From: Prevotella sp.
GTDB taxonomy: Bacteria > Bacteroidota > Bacteroidia > Bacteroidales > Bacteroidaceae
Assembly: GCA_021636625.1 (NCBI GenBank)
Contig: JAJWLX010000008.1
Span: 25,928-89,927 of the forward strand
Direction of reading: 5' to 3'
DNA length: 64,000 bases
Position numbers and translations under genes: made by a program. The notes below the pieces were generated by a model. That model worked only from the letters and a program-made list of their open reading frames with translations. It had not been told where the DNA came from and searched no databases. Positions 43,465 through 52,436 of the stretch are shown one piece after another; positions within the stretch are counted from its first letter, which is position 1; every line of letters starts with the position of its first letter.

Positions 43465-46400
43465 TTATTTTCCGGTTCTATACTTGGTAGGACTAACTCC
43501 AAAGAAGTTTTTAAACATCTTACTGAAATAATAAGGATCATCCACACCCACCTGATATCCCACCTCAGCAACCGTAAGTCTGTCATCTTTCAACAGTTCA
43601 GCCGCCTTATTCATACGCAGGGTGCGGATGTAATCATTCGGCGTGGTACCCGTAATACGCTTTATCTTCTTATAGAAGGTGGTACGACCATACCCCATAC
43701 TCTCGGCAAAACTATCAATATTGAGCTGTGGATCGGTGATGTGTTCTGCAAGCCAGGCATCCAGCACAGCCTGGAATTTCTTGTCCTGTTCGTCCTTGAT
43801 TACCTCTGGAGCCATAGCCTTGGCGCTAGCTGCAGGTTGCTGTCCATACACCTGCTTCAGGTGGTTGCGCTGTTCCAAGAGCTGACAACAGGTGGCTATC
43901 AATATATTGGTATGGAATGGCTTCTCGATATAAGCATCCGCACCCACATCAATACCCTTCAACTTCTTGTCGTCAGCAGTTAAAGCCGTCAGCAAGATGA
44001 CAGGCAAGTCTGTCAATTTAGCATCTTCCCTCACCTTCTTTACCAACTGATAACCGCTCATTCTAGGCATCATCACATCACTCACTACCAAGGCAGGCTT
44101 CTGTTCCTGTATTTTTTCCCAAGCCTCCTGCCCATCTGCAGCCAGTTCTATCTCGAAATAACGCTGCAACTCGTTCTTCAGAAACTCTCTCACATCATTG
44201 TCATCCTCAACCACAAGTACCCGATAATGATTCAATGGCTTAGGCGGCAGCTCCCGATACTCCATTTCCAGAGCAGTTCGCGGCTTACAGTTCTCCTCTT
44301 GTGTCACCGCATTATCCACAGCCATGAAGTCTTTCTCCTCATACACTTTTTCATCCACAGGCAATTCCACGCAGAAGATGCTGCCTTGAGGCAGATTATC
44401 GTGATAGGAGATTTCACCATGATGTACACGCACCAATTCTGCCGTCAGATGCAGACCGATACCGATACTATCATGCGAATAACTACTGCGGTTAAAACGC
44501 TGGAAGAGTAAATCCTGCTTCGATTTCTCAATCCCCACACCCGTATCTTCCACAGATATGAGCAAACTCCGATTGTCATTCAGTGACACACGCAAAGCAA
44601 CATCTACATGACTCGGAGTATATTTCAGTGCATTCGACAAGAGATTGTAGATAATCTTATCCAGATAATTGCGATCTACATACATCTCGTAACTCTTGTC
44701 AAAAGGCAGGAACATGAAATTGATGTGCTTACCTTCGGCAATATTATTGAAGTTCAGGAATATATCTTGCAGAAAGGCTATGACATCCGTCTTCTCCAAG
44801 GCAAGCTGCAGCTTGTCGTTCTGCATTTTTCTGAACTCCAGGAGCTGATTGATGAGTCTCATCATTCTCTCCACACTTTTTGCCATCGACGAGAGCGGTT
44901 GCTTCATCTCTCCCGGCACCTTATCTACAGTCTTGAGTCGGTCCATATCACCCTTGATGATAGTGAGCGGCGTACGGAACTCATGCGAGATATTGGTAAA
45001 GAAGCGAAGCTTATACTCCGTGAGCTGATTCTCCACCTTCACTTTATTGCGTAGATTGTTGATACGGCGGAAGTTGACATACACATAATAGATAGCAAGC
45101 ACCACGAGTACTATATATATAAGGTATGCCCACCAGGATGCATAGAAAGGTGGACGCACCTCTATCTTGAGAACAATCTCTTCTGGCGACCACACACCAT
45201 TGGCATTGCAAGAACGCACATGCAGGGTGTAATGCCCTACTGGCAGATTGCGATATTGCGCAAAGTTGATGCGCGAAAGATTGCTCCACCCCTTGTCATA
45301 TCCCTCGAGATAATAGGTAAACGAACTACCATTCTTCTTGGCATAATAGAAATCCGAAAAATAGAAGGTGAGCGAATTCAGATGATAACTGATGGAAAAT
45401 TCCTTGGCACGGGTCAACGTACCATCCAATCGTGCTTCATCCCCTTCCAATTCTCCGATAGAAATACCATTTGCCTCTATCTTGGTAATCGCCAAAGGAA
45501 AAACAGGCTTGTTCTCATGGATATCATTCGGATTGAATGTCATCACACCATGATGGGTGGCAAAGGCAAGGTTACCATTGTCCAGCTCCACGACATTATT
45601 CTCCGTACAGGCATTCTCCAAAGAGTTGGCACCGAAATAAAAATTATTGAATGTACCCTTACGGAAACGTGAGATTCCATTATCAGTACCCAGCCATATA
45701 TCCCCAGACTGCCGATGCTCCACTATACTTTGCACATTGTTGTCGGCTAGTCCATCACGGGTAGTATAAGTGATGGTATCCTTTCCATCTATCATCTTCA
45801 CGCCGTTTCCGATACTTCCAATCCATATTCTTCCCTTGCTATCGGCATAAACACTATGTACCTCATCATTCACCAGGTCGGTAGGCGACACATGCACCAT
45901 GTGGTAAGCCTTGTGGTTACGCAGGATTTCATCGGGATTAAAACACAAGGCTCCCCCACTGGTACAAAGCCAGATGTTACCCTGCTTATCCATCTCCATA
46001 TCGCGAGCCTGCAACGACTTGCTCTCTATGACATGTATAAACTTTCCGTTCAGATAAACCTCTAATCCTGCATCAAAAAGCGAAACCCACATACGGTTTT
46101 TCCGGTCAAAGAGAATATCGCTGACTTTCCCCTTTCCCAGCGATGCAGGATCATCAGAATGCACGTGATTCTTGCCACCATCAACATCGAAGATACCTTT
46201 CTTGCGAGTACCCACAAAGAGTTTACCCTTGGCATCCTGCGCCACAGCCGTAATATCATCATGATAACCATCGAAAACCTGAAGGTTTTTCAATGCTCCA
46301 TCCGCCACCTTACTGCCATTCTGCAAATTACTGATATAGATTTTATTGCCCACACGCTTGAGCAGGCGCACATCATCTTCGTGATTGATACCCGCCCTGT

Positions 46401-47550
46401 CACCATTATAATATAGATAGCGGGCCTCTGATTGGGCAAAGTTGATGACATATACACCCATATTCTCCAGAGCTACCCAAAGATTATGCGACTTATCGAC
46501 AAAAGGGGTAAATGCATAAGGCGATGGGAGTAAGTCGGCATAAGACGAGAGTTTTTCCTCTTGAGTATCATAAGAAAAGACTCCATTTCCATAGGTAGAA
46601 ATCCATAATTTGCCATCGCCTGCAGCATAAAACTGATAGCGTGGTTCACTGTTCAACTGCAAGAGATGCTGACTATAGATATCCTTGAAATGATACGTCT
46701 TCTTAGGAGTAAGATAGAAGACATCGCTACCATCCAGAGCTAGGATGATGGCATTGCCCATGTTATCCAGCACCACATGAGGCTGCTTAGGATTGTAAGC
46801 TGAACGAACCATCTGTCTTGATTGGAGATGATACTGATAGATACCATCATTGGTGGTCAAGAAGATGGAACCGCCAAAATAGGAAGCCTCCGTTACCTTG
46901 CGTACTGATTTATTGACGAAGGTAGAAAAGCTATGAACAAACTTGCCATTTCTATATTGATAGATGATACCATTGGCAGCCACAAGAAACTCCTTCTTTT
47001 CTGCCTGAATGTAATTGACTACATCTGAAACAGGAAGCGGGATTTGAACAGAAGTAAAGTGCTCTCCATCAAAATGAATACGTGTTCCCTCCCCTTTCTC
47101 GTTCCAAACCATCATGTCTGAAGCAGAAAGAATGGTGTAACCTTTAATCGGTTGGCTATAGCTGCCATTGCCCGTAAAATCAACAAAAGTATTTCTCTCT
47201 ATGTCATAACAGCTATAAAGATGACTGCGAAGACGAATCCACAAGAAACGGTCGCCCCAAGGCTTGATACCTAGAATACGGAAGTCTTGGAGCAACTTAC
47301 GATTACTCATAGTCGAAGGCTTCAGTACTTCTACCTGATATCCATCATAGCGGGTTAAACCAGAAGTAGTGCCCATCCAGAGATAACCATACTTGTCTTG
47401 TAATATTGCACGTACATAGTTGTTCGGCAAAGCATTATCAACAGACAGCTGATAAACACTCTGCGCTCTTACTATCGGGAAAAAAACACACAGGCAGCAT
47501 ACCATCACTAGATGGCATAAGCCACACATCAACTTCTTTTTTTGTTCCAT
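43465..47550 (-). CDS. Hybrid two-component system regulator (HTCS)
   Basis: 1361 residues from the ATG at 47548-47550. I prefer this to an upstream TTG at 47583 because that codon lies inside the -7 promoter element. Domains in order: signal peptide/anchor (VMVCCLCVFFPIVRAQS); periplasmic propeller repeats; Y_Y_Y domain; transmembrane helix (WAYLIYIVLVVLAIYYVYV); HisKA with FFTNISHEFRTPLTIIKG (phospho-His near 856); HATPase (NLLSNALKYTP, DTGVGIEKS); receiver domain with phospho-Asp near 1158 (VVSDVMMPRMSGY); and a C-terminal AraC HTH. HTCS proteins bind oligosaccharide in the periplasm and switch on the neighbouring locus. Here the target is probably the pectin genes starting at 47760. Confidence 0.95.
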   Translation of the reverse strand: MEQKKKLMCGLCHLVMVCCLCVFFPIVRAQSVYQLSVDNALPNNYVRAILQDKYGYLWMGTTSGLTRYDGYQVEVLKPSTMSNRKLLQDFRILGIKPWGDRFLWIRLRSHLYSCYDIERNTFVDFTGNGSYSQPIKGYTILSASDMMVWNEKGEGTRIHFDGEHFTSVQIPLPVSDVVNYIQAEKKEFLVAANGIIYQYRNGKFVHSFSTFVNKSVRKVTEASYFGGSIFLTTNDGIYQYHLQSRQMVRSAYNPKQPHVVLDNMGNAIILALDGSDVFYLTPKKTYHFKDIYSQHLLQLNSEPRYQFYAAGDGKLWISTYGNGVFSYDTQEEKLSSYADLLPSPYAFTPFVDKSHNLWVALENMGVYVINFAQSEARYLYYNGDRAGINHEDDVRLLKRVGNKIYISNLQNGSKVADGALKNLQVFDGYHDDITAVAQDAKGKLFVGTRKKGIFDVDGGKNHVHSDDPASLGKGKVSDILFDRKNRMWVSLFDAGLEVYLNGKFIHVIESKSLQARDMEMDKQGNIWLCTSGGALCFNPDEILRNHKAYHMVHVSPTDLVNDEVHSVYADSKGRIWIGSIGNGVKMIDGKDTITYTTRDGLADNNVQSIVEHRQSGDIWLGTDNGISRFRKGTFNNFYFGANSLENACTENNVVELDNGNLAFATHHGVMTFNPNDIHENKPVFPLAITKIEANGISIGELEGDEARLDGTLTRAKEFSISYHLNSLTFYFSDFYYAKKNGSSFTYYLEGYDKGWSNLSRINFAQYRNLPVGHYTLHVRSCNANGVWSPEEIVLKIEVRPPFYASWWAYLIYIVLVVLAIYYVYVNFRRINNLRNKVKVENQLTEYKLRFFTNISHEFRTPLTIIKGDMDRLKTVDKVPGEMKQPLSSMAKSVERMMRLINQLLEFRKMQNDKLQLALEKTDVIAFLQDIFLNFNNIAEGKHINFMFLPFDKSYEMYVDRNYLDKIIYNLLSNALKYTPSHVDVALRVSLNDNRSLLISVEDTGVGIEKSKQDLLFQRFNRSSYSHDSIGIGLHLTAELVRVHHGEISYHDNLPQGSIFCVELPVDEKVYEEKDFMAVDNAVTQEENCKPRTALEMEYRELPPKPLNHYRVLVVEDDNDVREFLKNELQRYFEIELAADGQEAWEKIQEQKPALVVSDVMMPRMSGYQLVKKVREDAKLTDLPVILLTALTADDKKLKGIDVGADAYIEKPFHTNILIATCCQLLEQRNHLKQVYGQQPAASAKAMAPEVIKDEQDKKFQAVLDAWLAEHITDPQLNIDSFAESMGYGRTTFYKKIKRITGTTPNDYIRTLRMNKAAELLKDDRLTVAEVGYQVGVDDPYYFSKMFKNFFGVSPTKYRTGK

Positions 47551-47580
47551 CACTGGTTCAGCTTTATTATCGTTTTTGTG

Positions 47581-47588
47581 CAAAGATA
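47581..47588 (-). promoter_or_regulatory. -7 promoter element of the HTCS gene
   Basis: On the - strand TATCTTTG, 31 bases before the ATG at 47550. Its position decides the start codon. Confidence 0.55.
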
Positions 47589-47642
47589 CAATTTTTCAAA
47601 CGAATTACCCACATACATCCCCGAAAAAATCCCCCAAACAGT

Positions 47643-47713
47643 GTACAATAATACATATTTACAGCAAAATGCACAATTATACAAATAAAAAAGCAGGTAA
47701 AACTGTACTTTTG
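47643..47713 (+). promoter_or_regulatory. Promoter of the pectin locus with candidate HTCS sites
   Basis: The -7 element is TACTTTTG (47706-47713). GCACAATTATACAAATAA (47671-47688) begins exactly 35 bases upstream of it, and a related copy, GTACAATAATACATATTT, lies at 47643-47660. The CE12 promoter at 53886 has GTACGATAGAACAAATAA at the same 35-base distance. Shared sequence and spacing suggest binding sites for the HTCS (inference). Confidence 0.5.
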
Positions 47714-47759
47714 CAGCGTTGACAATTAGCAATAATAAAAACAAACAACAATAATAATT

Positions 47760-48452
47760 ATGAAGTCAAATCTTAAAAAAACGATCTTACTGACAGCGGC
47801 TATCAGCTTCTCAGCCGTGGGTAATGCTCAAGTCGATTTAGACATGAGCAAAGTATTCAACGTAACAGAGACTCCTGCCGAACTCTACGAAGCAGTGGCT
47901 AAAGTTCACGATGGCATCGTATTTATCGGTGACACTCGCCCTGCCGACAAAATCCAAGAGGGCAAGTACAAAGGTATGCGTGCGATGAAGATGCGCCGAA
48001 CTTTCAACATAGACGGTACCGCCCGACAGTTCAATAATGCCTTGGCTTTTCGCCGTCCCCCTCAAGGCGCAACCAAGGAGCATCTGGTAGATGTTACTTT
48101 AATTCCACGTTCCTGCATGATACAAATGAAACCTACCAGCAATGGTACATTCAACTTCGAGGTTTATACCAGCAAACCAGAGGCAAAACTTTATGTAGCC
48201 GTATTGAATGGTACTTCCTGGAAGAATCTTGGAAACCTGACCTATAAGAACGAAGGCAAAAAAGGAACCAAGGCAGAACCATTGACACCACTCACCCTTA
48301 ACTACAATCACAAGGCAGGTGATGAAATCTGGATCTACAGCGATGGTAGCGCTTATCTTTTAGGCATGCAGTTTAGCGGTAACTTAGATACCAGCTTCAA
48401 GGGTACAGATACTTTAGCTGCCTACAAGGCTATTCGCAGAGCCAACAAATAA
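47760..48452 (+). CDS. Secreted protein of unknown function at the head of the pectin locus
   Basis: 230 residues with a clear signal peptide (about 1-23, ending VGNAQ). I do not recognise the family. The mature part is rich in beta-prone segments: VHDGIVFIGDTRPADKIQEG, FNFEVYTSKPEAKLYVAVLN and AGDEIWIYSDGSAYLLGMQF, with no cysteine cluster or hydrolase motif. No lipobox is present. Its last segment (KAGDEIWIYSDGSAYL) recalls proteins that bind sugar through a beta-sandwich, but this is only impression. It is the first gene after the HTCS-facing promoter, 62 bases before a fimbrillin-like gene, so it is probably co-induced with pectinases. Confidence 0.7.
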   Translation: MKSNLKKTILLTAAISFSAVGNAQVDLDMSKVFNVTETPAELYEAVAKVHDGIVFIGDTRPADKIQEGKYKGMRAMKMRRTFNIDGTARQFNNALAFRRPPQGATKEHLVDVTLIPRSCMIQMKPTSNGTFNFEVYTSKPEAKLYVAVLNGTSWKNLGNLTYKNEGKKGTKAEPLTPLTLNYNHKAGDEIWIYSDGSAYLLGMQFSGNLDTSFKGTDTLAAYKAIRRANK

Positions 48453-48514
48453 AATCCAAATATCAGAAATGATTCAAATTCAATTTATAAAAAAATAATA
48501 ATAAAACTATCAGT

Positions 48515-50176
48515 ATGAAAAAATCTTTTTTATTAGCAAGTATAACTGCTATGATAATGAGCAGTTGTTCGAATAATGAATTCGATTTCGCAGGAAACGA
48601 TGCGGGCAGCAAGCTTCAGGTTTCAGCATCTATCCACGAGATGCAGACTAGAGCTCATGACACTTCATGGGATGCAAAGGATGCCATCGGTGTAAGCGAT
48701 GATGGAAATAATGCAAACGTAAAGTATGAAACAACCAATGGTGATGGTGTTTTCTCCAGTACAGAGACCATCTATATCTTGGGTGATGAGAACCACAACT
48801 TCACAGCTTACTATCCATATAGTACAGACGTTACTGCCGACAACAAGGTTATTTCATTCAGCAAGCCTGTAGATTTTATGTATGGTACAGCAACTGCTAC
48901 CCGTCAAAATCCAAATGCAGCTTTCACGTTCTCTCATAAGATGTCTGAATTATCATTCACCGTTACTGATGCTAGCACCGGTACCAATAGCGCTGCAAAG
49001 ACATGGACCCGAGCAGAAGGTGGCACATCTACCATTACATTGCACAATGTAATACTGGATGGTACATTCGATACCTCTACAGGTATGGTTACTCCAGGTA
49101 GCACAAAGGGCGATATTACTATCAACTTCACCCCAAATACAAAGGCTAGCTTCATCCTTCCTACACAAACTTTCACCAACAATAGCGTTGAGGTTTCCGT
49201 AAACCATAATGGAAAGACTTATGGCGGAACTCTCAGTTTGGAGAAGACTGAAGAAAGCAAAGACATTCAGTATAGCTTAACGATAAACAAGGAAAACCAG
49301 AAGGCTGCAGTTGCTTTTTCTTCTTCTACCATCACCGGTTGGACACCTGTAGATAAGGGCAACCAGGACTTGGATGAAAAGGAGCCTGTAAATGTTCTCG
49401 AAATCGGCGACTTCCTACTCAACGATGGTAGCGTAGTAGATAAGACTTACAACTTGACAAAGGTTACCGAAGCAGGCAAGAAGGTTGTCGGTGTAGTATA
49501 TTATGTGGGCAATGCTCAGCCATCTTCAGTATATACAGACACCTATAGTGAAGCTCAGGATATCTTGAAGACAGAAGCCCCAAAAGCAACAAATGGTTTA
49601 GCTATCGCTATCAACAATGCAAATGAAGGAAATGTTGCCAGATTATTCAGTTCTGTAAAATTCGACTATTCAACCTGGTTTACAGACAACGAGGTATCTA
49701 ACAGCTATATCAAGAAAACAATCTCAACAACTACACCAGGTTCAGAGATTTTGGGCTACAACAATACTGCTATTATTGAAAAAGTTGGAGAATCTTATAA
49801 TGAGGCTCAAACTGGAAGTAGTGAATTTATGACTATTCTGACAGCTTTCCGTACAGCCAACGAAGTATCTTCCAACTGCTCCAAGTGGTACCTGCCATCT
49901 TATGCTGAATTGAAGCAGATTCAAGACAACTATGCTACCATTGAAGCAAGTATAGAAAAAGTAAACGGCACATTAGTACAATTCTCAGATTTCACACCAG
50001 GCACAAAAGACCCAACAGACACAACAGAAAAGTTCTATTGGTCTAGTGATTTGCGAGGTGGACAGTATGGATGGGTTTCCCCATTAGTAGAAACAGCAGC
50101 TGATGAAAAAAATCTCTACATCACCCGTAACAGCAATAACTACAAGGGCTATTTCCGCTTTGCCATCGCATTCTAA
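48515..50176 (+). CDS. Fimbrillin-like lipoprotein with C-terminal lectin-like domain
   Basis: 553 residues. Lipobox Cys18 (MSSCSNN). The N-terminal half looks like fimbrillin/Mfa-like proteins: VSASIHEMQTRAHDTSWDAK, DAIGVSDDG, FTAYYPYS and AFTFSHKMSELSFTV. The C-terminal part (about 290-553) resembles DUF1566/Lcl-type domains: KWYLPSYAELKQIQDNY and EKFYWSSDLRGGQYGW, ending YKGYFRFAIAF. Such proteins in glycan loci are usually surface exposed and may bind glycan. It sits between the unknown secreted protein and the PL9-CE12 gene. Confidence 0.8.
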   Translation: MKKSFLLASITAMIMSSCSNNEFDFAGNDAGSKLQVSASIHEMQTRAHDTSWDAKDAIGVSDDGNNANVKYETTNGDGVFSSTETIYILGDENHNFTAYYPYSTDVTADNKVISFSKPVDFMYGTATATRQNPNAAFTFSHKMSELSFTVTDASTGTNSAAKTWTRAEGGTSTITLHNVILDGTFDTSTGMVTPGSTKGDITINFTPNTKASFILPTQTFTNNSVEVSVNHNGKTYGGTLSLEKTEESKDIQYSLTINKENQKAAVAFSSSTITGWTPVDKGNQDLDEKEPVNVLEIGDFLLNDGSVVDKTYNLTKVTEAGKKVVGVVYYVGNAQPSSVYTDTYSEAQDILKTEAPKATNGLAIAINNANEGNVARLFSSVKFDYSTWFTDNEVSNSYIKKTISTTTPGSEILGYNNTAIIEKVGESYNEAQTGSSEFMTILTAFRTANEVSSNCSKWYLPSYAELKQIQDNYATIEASIEKVNGTLVQFSDFTPGTKDPTDTTEKFYWSSDLRGGQYGWVSPLVETAADEKNLYITRNSNNYKGYFRFAIAF

Positions 50177-50212
50177 GTTTTTTGCAAAAACATAACTACA
50201 CAACCATTCAAG

Positions 50213-50241
50213 TAATGTCCAGGCTTCACACCTGGGCATTA
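50213..50241 (+). terminator. Hairpin before the PL9-CE12 gene
   Basis: TAATGTCCAGG (50213-50223) pairs with CCTGGGCATTA (50231-50241), one G-T pair, 7-base loop. No T run follows, so it may be a partial terminator or processing site within the operon. Confidence 0.45.
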
Positions 50242-50274
50242 CCATTATTGACATTCACATACAAATAACTACCC

Positions 50275-52431
50275 ATGAAGAAAATCGTTTTATTCATCGC
50301 CCTCACGCTTGCAGCGCTCACACTTCATGCAACAAGCTATTACATTTCCCCATCAGGAAATGACAAGAACAATGGCACATCCAAAGACACTCCTTTTGCT
50401 TCGCTTGCCACGGCTCAAAACAAGGTGAAGGCTGGCGATGTAATCTATATTCTACCTGGCACTTACCAGGTAAAAGAAAGCGAGATCATGGATAAGACTT
50501 CCAGTAATGTCTGGGACGTCATATTTGATTTTACCACCAGCGGAACGGAAAGTTCACCTATTATATATAAAGGTATACTGGATGCACAAGGCAATCGTCC
50601 CGTCTTCGACCTCTCTGCTATCAATACCGGCAAGCGACTCACCGGATTCTACATCCGCGCCAAATATCTGGAGTTCTCTAACTTTGAGGTTATCGGCATC
50701 AACGTTCCCCAATCGTCAAAAAACACTCAATCAGAAAACATTCGTATTAACGGGGGAAGCTACTGCAGATTCGATAACATCGCTACCCACGATGGCATGG
50801 GAATCGGATTCTATCTTACCGGACGTTCGGCTCATAACATCATCAGCAACTGCGATGCCTACAACAACTTTGACTCCGTAAATATCTCTGTAAACAATGG
50901 CGGAAATAGCGATGGATTCGGTTGCCATGTCAGCGCAAACTGCGAAGGCAACGTTTTTGAATATTGCAGAGCCTGGCAAAACAGTGATGATGGTTTTGAT
51001 TTTATCAACTGCCAGTCGGCAGCTACTGCCAGATACTGCATTGCCTACCGCAATGGTTTCGACAAAGACGGCAACAAACGTGCCGATGGCAATGGATTCA
51101 AGGCTGGAGGTTATGGAATGGGCAAGGAAGTGAAAATCTCCTCTGTACCGATGCACGAGGTTAGCCACTGCCTGTCTGTGGGCAACAAAGCCAATGGATT
51201 CTATACCAACCACCATCTAGGCGGCATCAAGTTCGATCATAATTCAGCATACAAGAATGGAGGTTACAATTACTCTTTCGTTAATAGAAAAGGAAGTTCT
51301 CTTGCTGATAACATTGATGTGGATGGTTATGGGCACATCGTAACCAATAATATCTCATACAAATCCAGCAAAATCATAAAATCCATTGACATCAACCAAT
51401 GCACCATCCAGGGCAACTCTTTCAGCTATATTAACCAGACATGGATTAATGAAACCTTGAATGATGACGATTTTTACAGTCTGAATCTTGACGAGTTAAC
51501 AGCAGCAAGAAATACGGATGGGAGTTTACCAACCATCAACTTCATGCGATTGAAAGATGAGACCAAAAATTATGGTTATGGGGCTTTCAATGATAACTAT
51601 GCTAGACCGCTCCTTACTGTTCATCTGTTTGGTGATTCAACTATGGCAACTTATGAAGATTCTGATAAGACTAAAGGTTGGGGACAATATTTTGACGAGA
51701 TGTTCACCTCTGAGATTACCATAAAAAACTGGGCACATACAGGTTATACGGTAAAAAACGGCAATAACCTTTCTTGGAAAGAAGCCCGAGAAGAGATGAA
51801 TGCAGGTGACTATGCCCTCATTCAATATGCACATAATGATGAGAAAAGTCTTTCAGCCGAAGAATATAAGAAATATTTAACTACACTCATAAAGAATATC
51901 AAGAGCAAAAAAGCAATCCCAATCCTCTTCACCAGTATTTGTCGCAACCTTATGGAAAATGGAAAGGTAAGAGGACAGAGGGGAGAAGACCCTGCCAACA
52001 CTGGCTTGCATGAGGAATATTCAAGCTATATGAAAGATATAGCTAAGGAGTTGAATGTTGTTTGTCTAGACATGACCACCCAGACTCAGAAGCTTTTGGA
52101 AAGCATTGGAACAGACATAGCTGCCAAGTATATTTTTGACGGAGGCTATACCCATACTTCGGAAGAAGGAGCACGAATCAATGCAAGAATAGCTGCAACG
52201 TTATTATATAATAATAATATATTAGCAGATTATATTCTCTATAATAGTCTTGTGGATATGCCATCGCTTATAGTACAGTTAAGAGATTTGTCATCTACAG
52301 ATATAGAAAATATCACTATAAAACAACCAATCGGCAATTTTTATTATACACTGGATGGCAAGCGGGTGACTCAGCTACTTCGCAACCATATATATATATA
52401 CAACGGTAAGAAATTCATCAATAAAAAATAA
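50275..52431 (+). CDS. Pectate lyase (PL9) fused to rhamnogalacturonan acetylesterase-like domain (CE12)
   Basis: 718 residues with a signal peptide (about 1-19). The N-terminal part (about 20-430) is a right-handed beta helix of PL9 type: calcium-site motifs NSDGFGCH (near 211) and NSDDGFDF, and DGNGFKAGGYGMGK where Lys276 matches the catalytic base Lys of Pel9A. The C-terminal part (about 450-670) is an SGNH hydrolase: Ser455 in FGDSTMA, YAHND, and His627 in GYTHTSEEGA. A tail (about 680-718, YYTLDGKRV ... YNGKKFINKK) resembles the C-terminal sorting-type tails of many secreted Prevotella proteins (from memory). It would cut and deacetylate pectin in one polypeptide. Confidence 0.9.
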   Translation: MKKIVLFIALTLAALTLHATSYYISPSGNDKNNGTSKDTPFASLATAQNKVKAGDVIYILPGTYQVKESEIMDKTSSNVWDVIFDFTTSGTESSPIIYKGILDAQGNRPVFDLSAINTGKRLTGFYIRAKYLEFSNFEVIGINVPQSSKNTQSENIRINGGSYCRFDNIATHDGMGIGFYLTGRSAHNIISNCDAYNNFDSVNISVNNGGNSDGFGCHVSANCEGNVFEYCRAWQNSDDGFDFINCQSAATARYCIAYRNGFDKDGNKRADGNGFKAGGYGMGKEVKISSVPMHEVSHCLSVGNKANGFYTNHHLGGIKFDHNSAYKNGGYNYSFVNRKGSSLADNIDVDGYGHIVTNNISYKSSKIIKSIDINQCTIQGNSFSYINQTWINETLNDDDFYSLNLDELTAARNTDGSLPTINFMRLKDETKNYGYGAFNDNYARPLLTVHLFGDSTMATYEDSDKTKGWGQYFDEMFTSEITIKNWAHTGYTVKNGNNLSWKEAREEMNAGDYALIQYAHNDEKSLSAEEYKKYLTTLIKNIKSKKAIPILFTSICRNLMENGKVRGQRGEDPANTGLHEEYSSYMKDIAKELNVVCLDMTTQTQKLLESIGTDIAAKYIFDGGYTHTSEEGARINARIAATLLYNNNILADYILYNSLVDMPSLIVQLRDLSSTDIENITIKQPIGNFYYTLDGKRVTQLLRNHIYIYNGKKFINKK

Positions 52432-52436
52432 TCATT

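Noticed and set aside
47551..47583. HTCS start at a TTG codon upstream
   Set aside because: The TTG is part of the -7 element; the ATG at 47550 gives a better signal peptide and follows the promoter.
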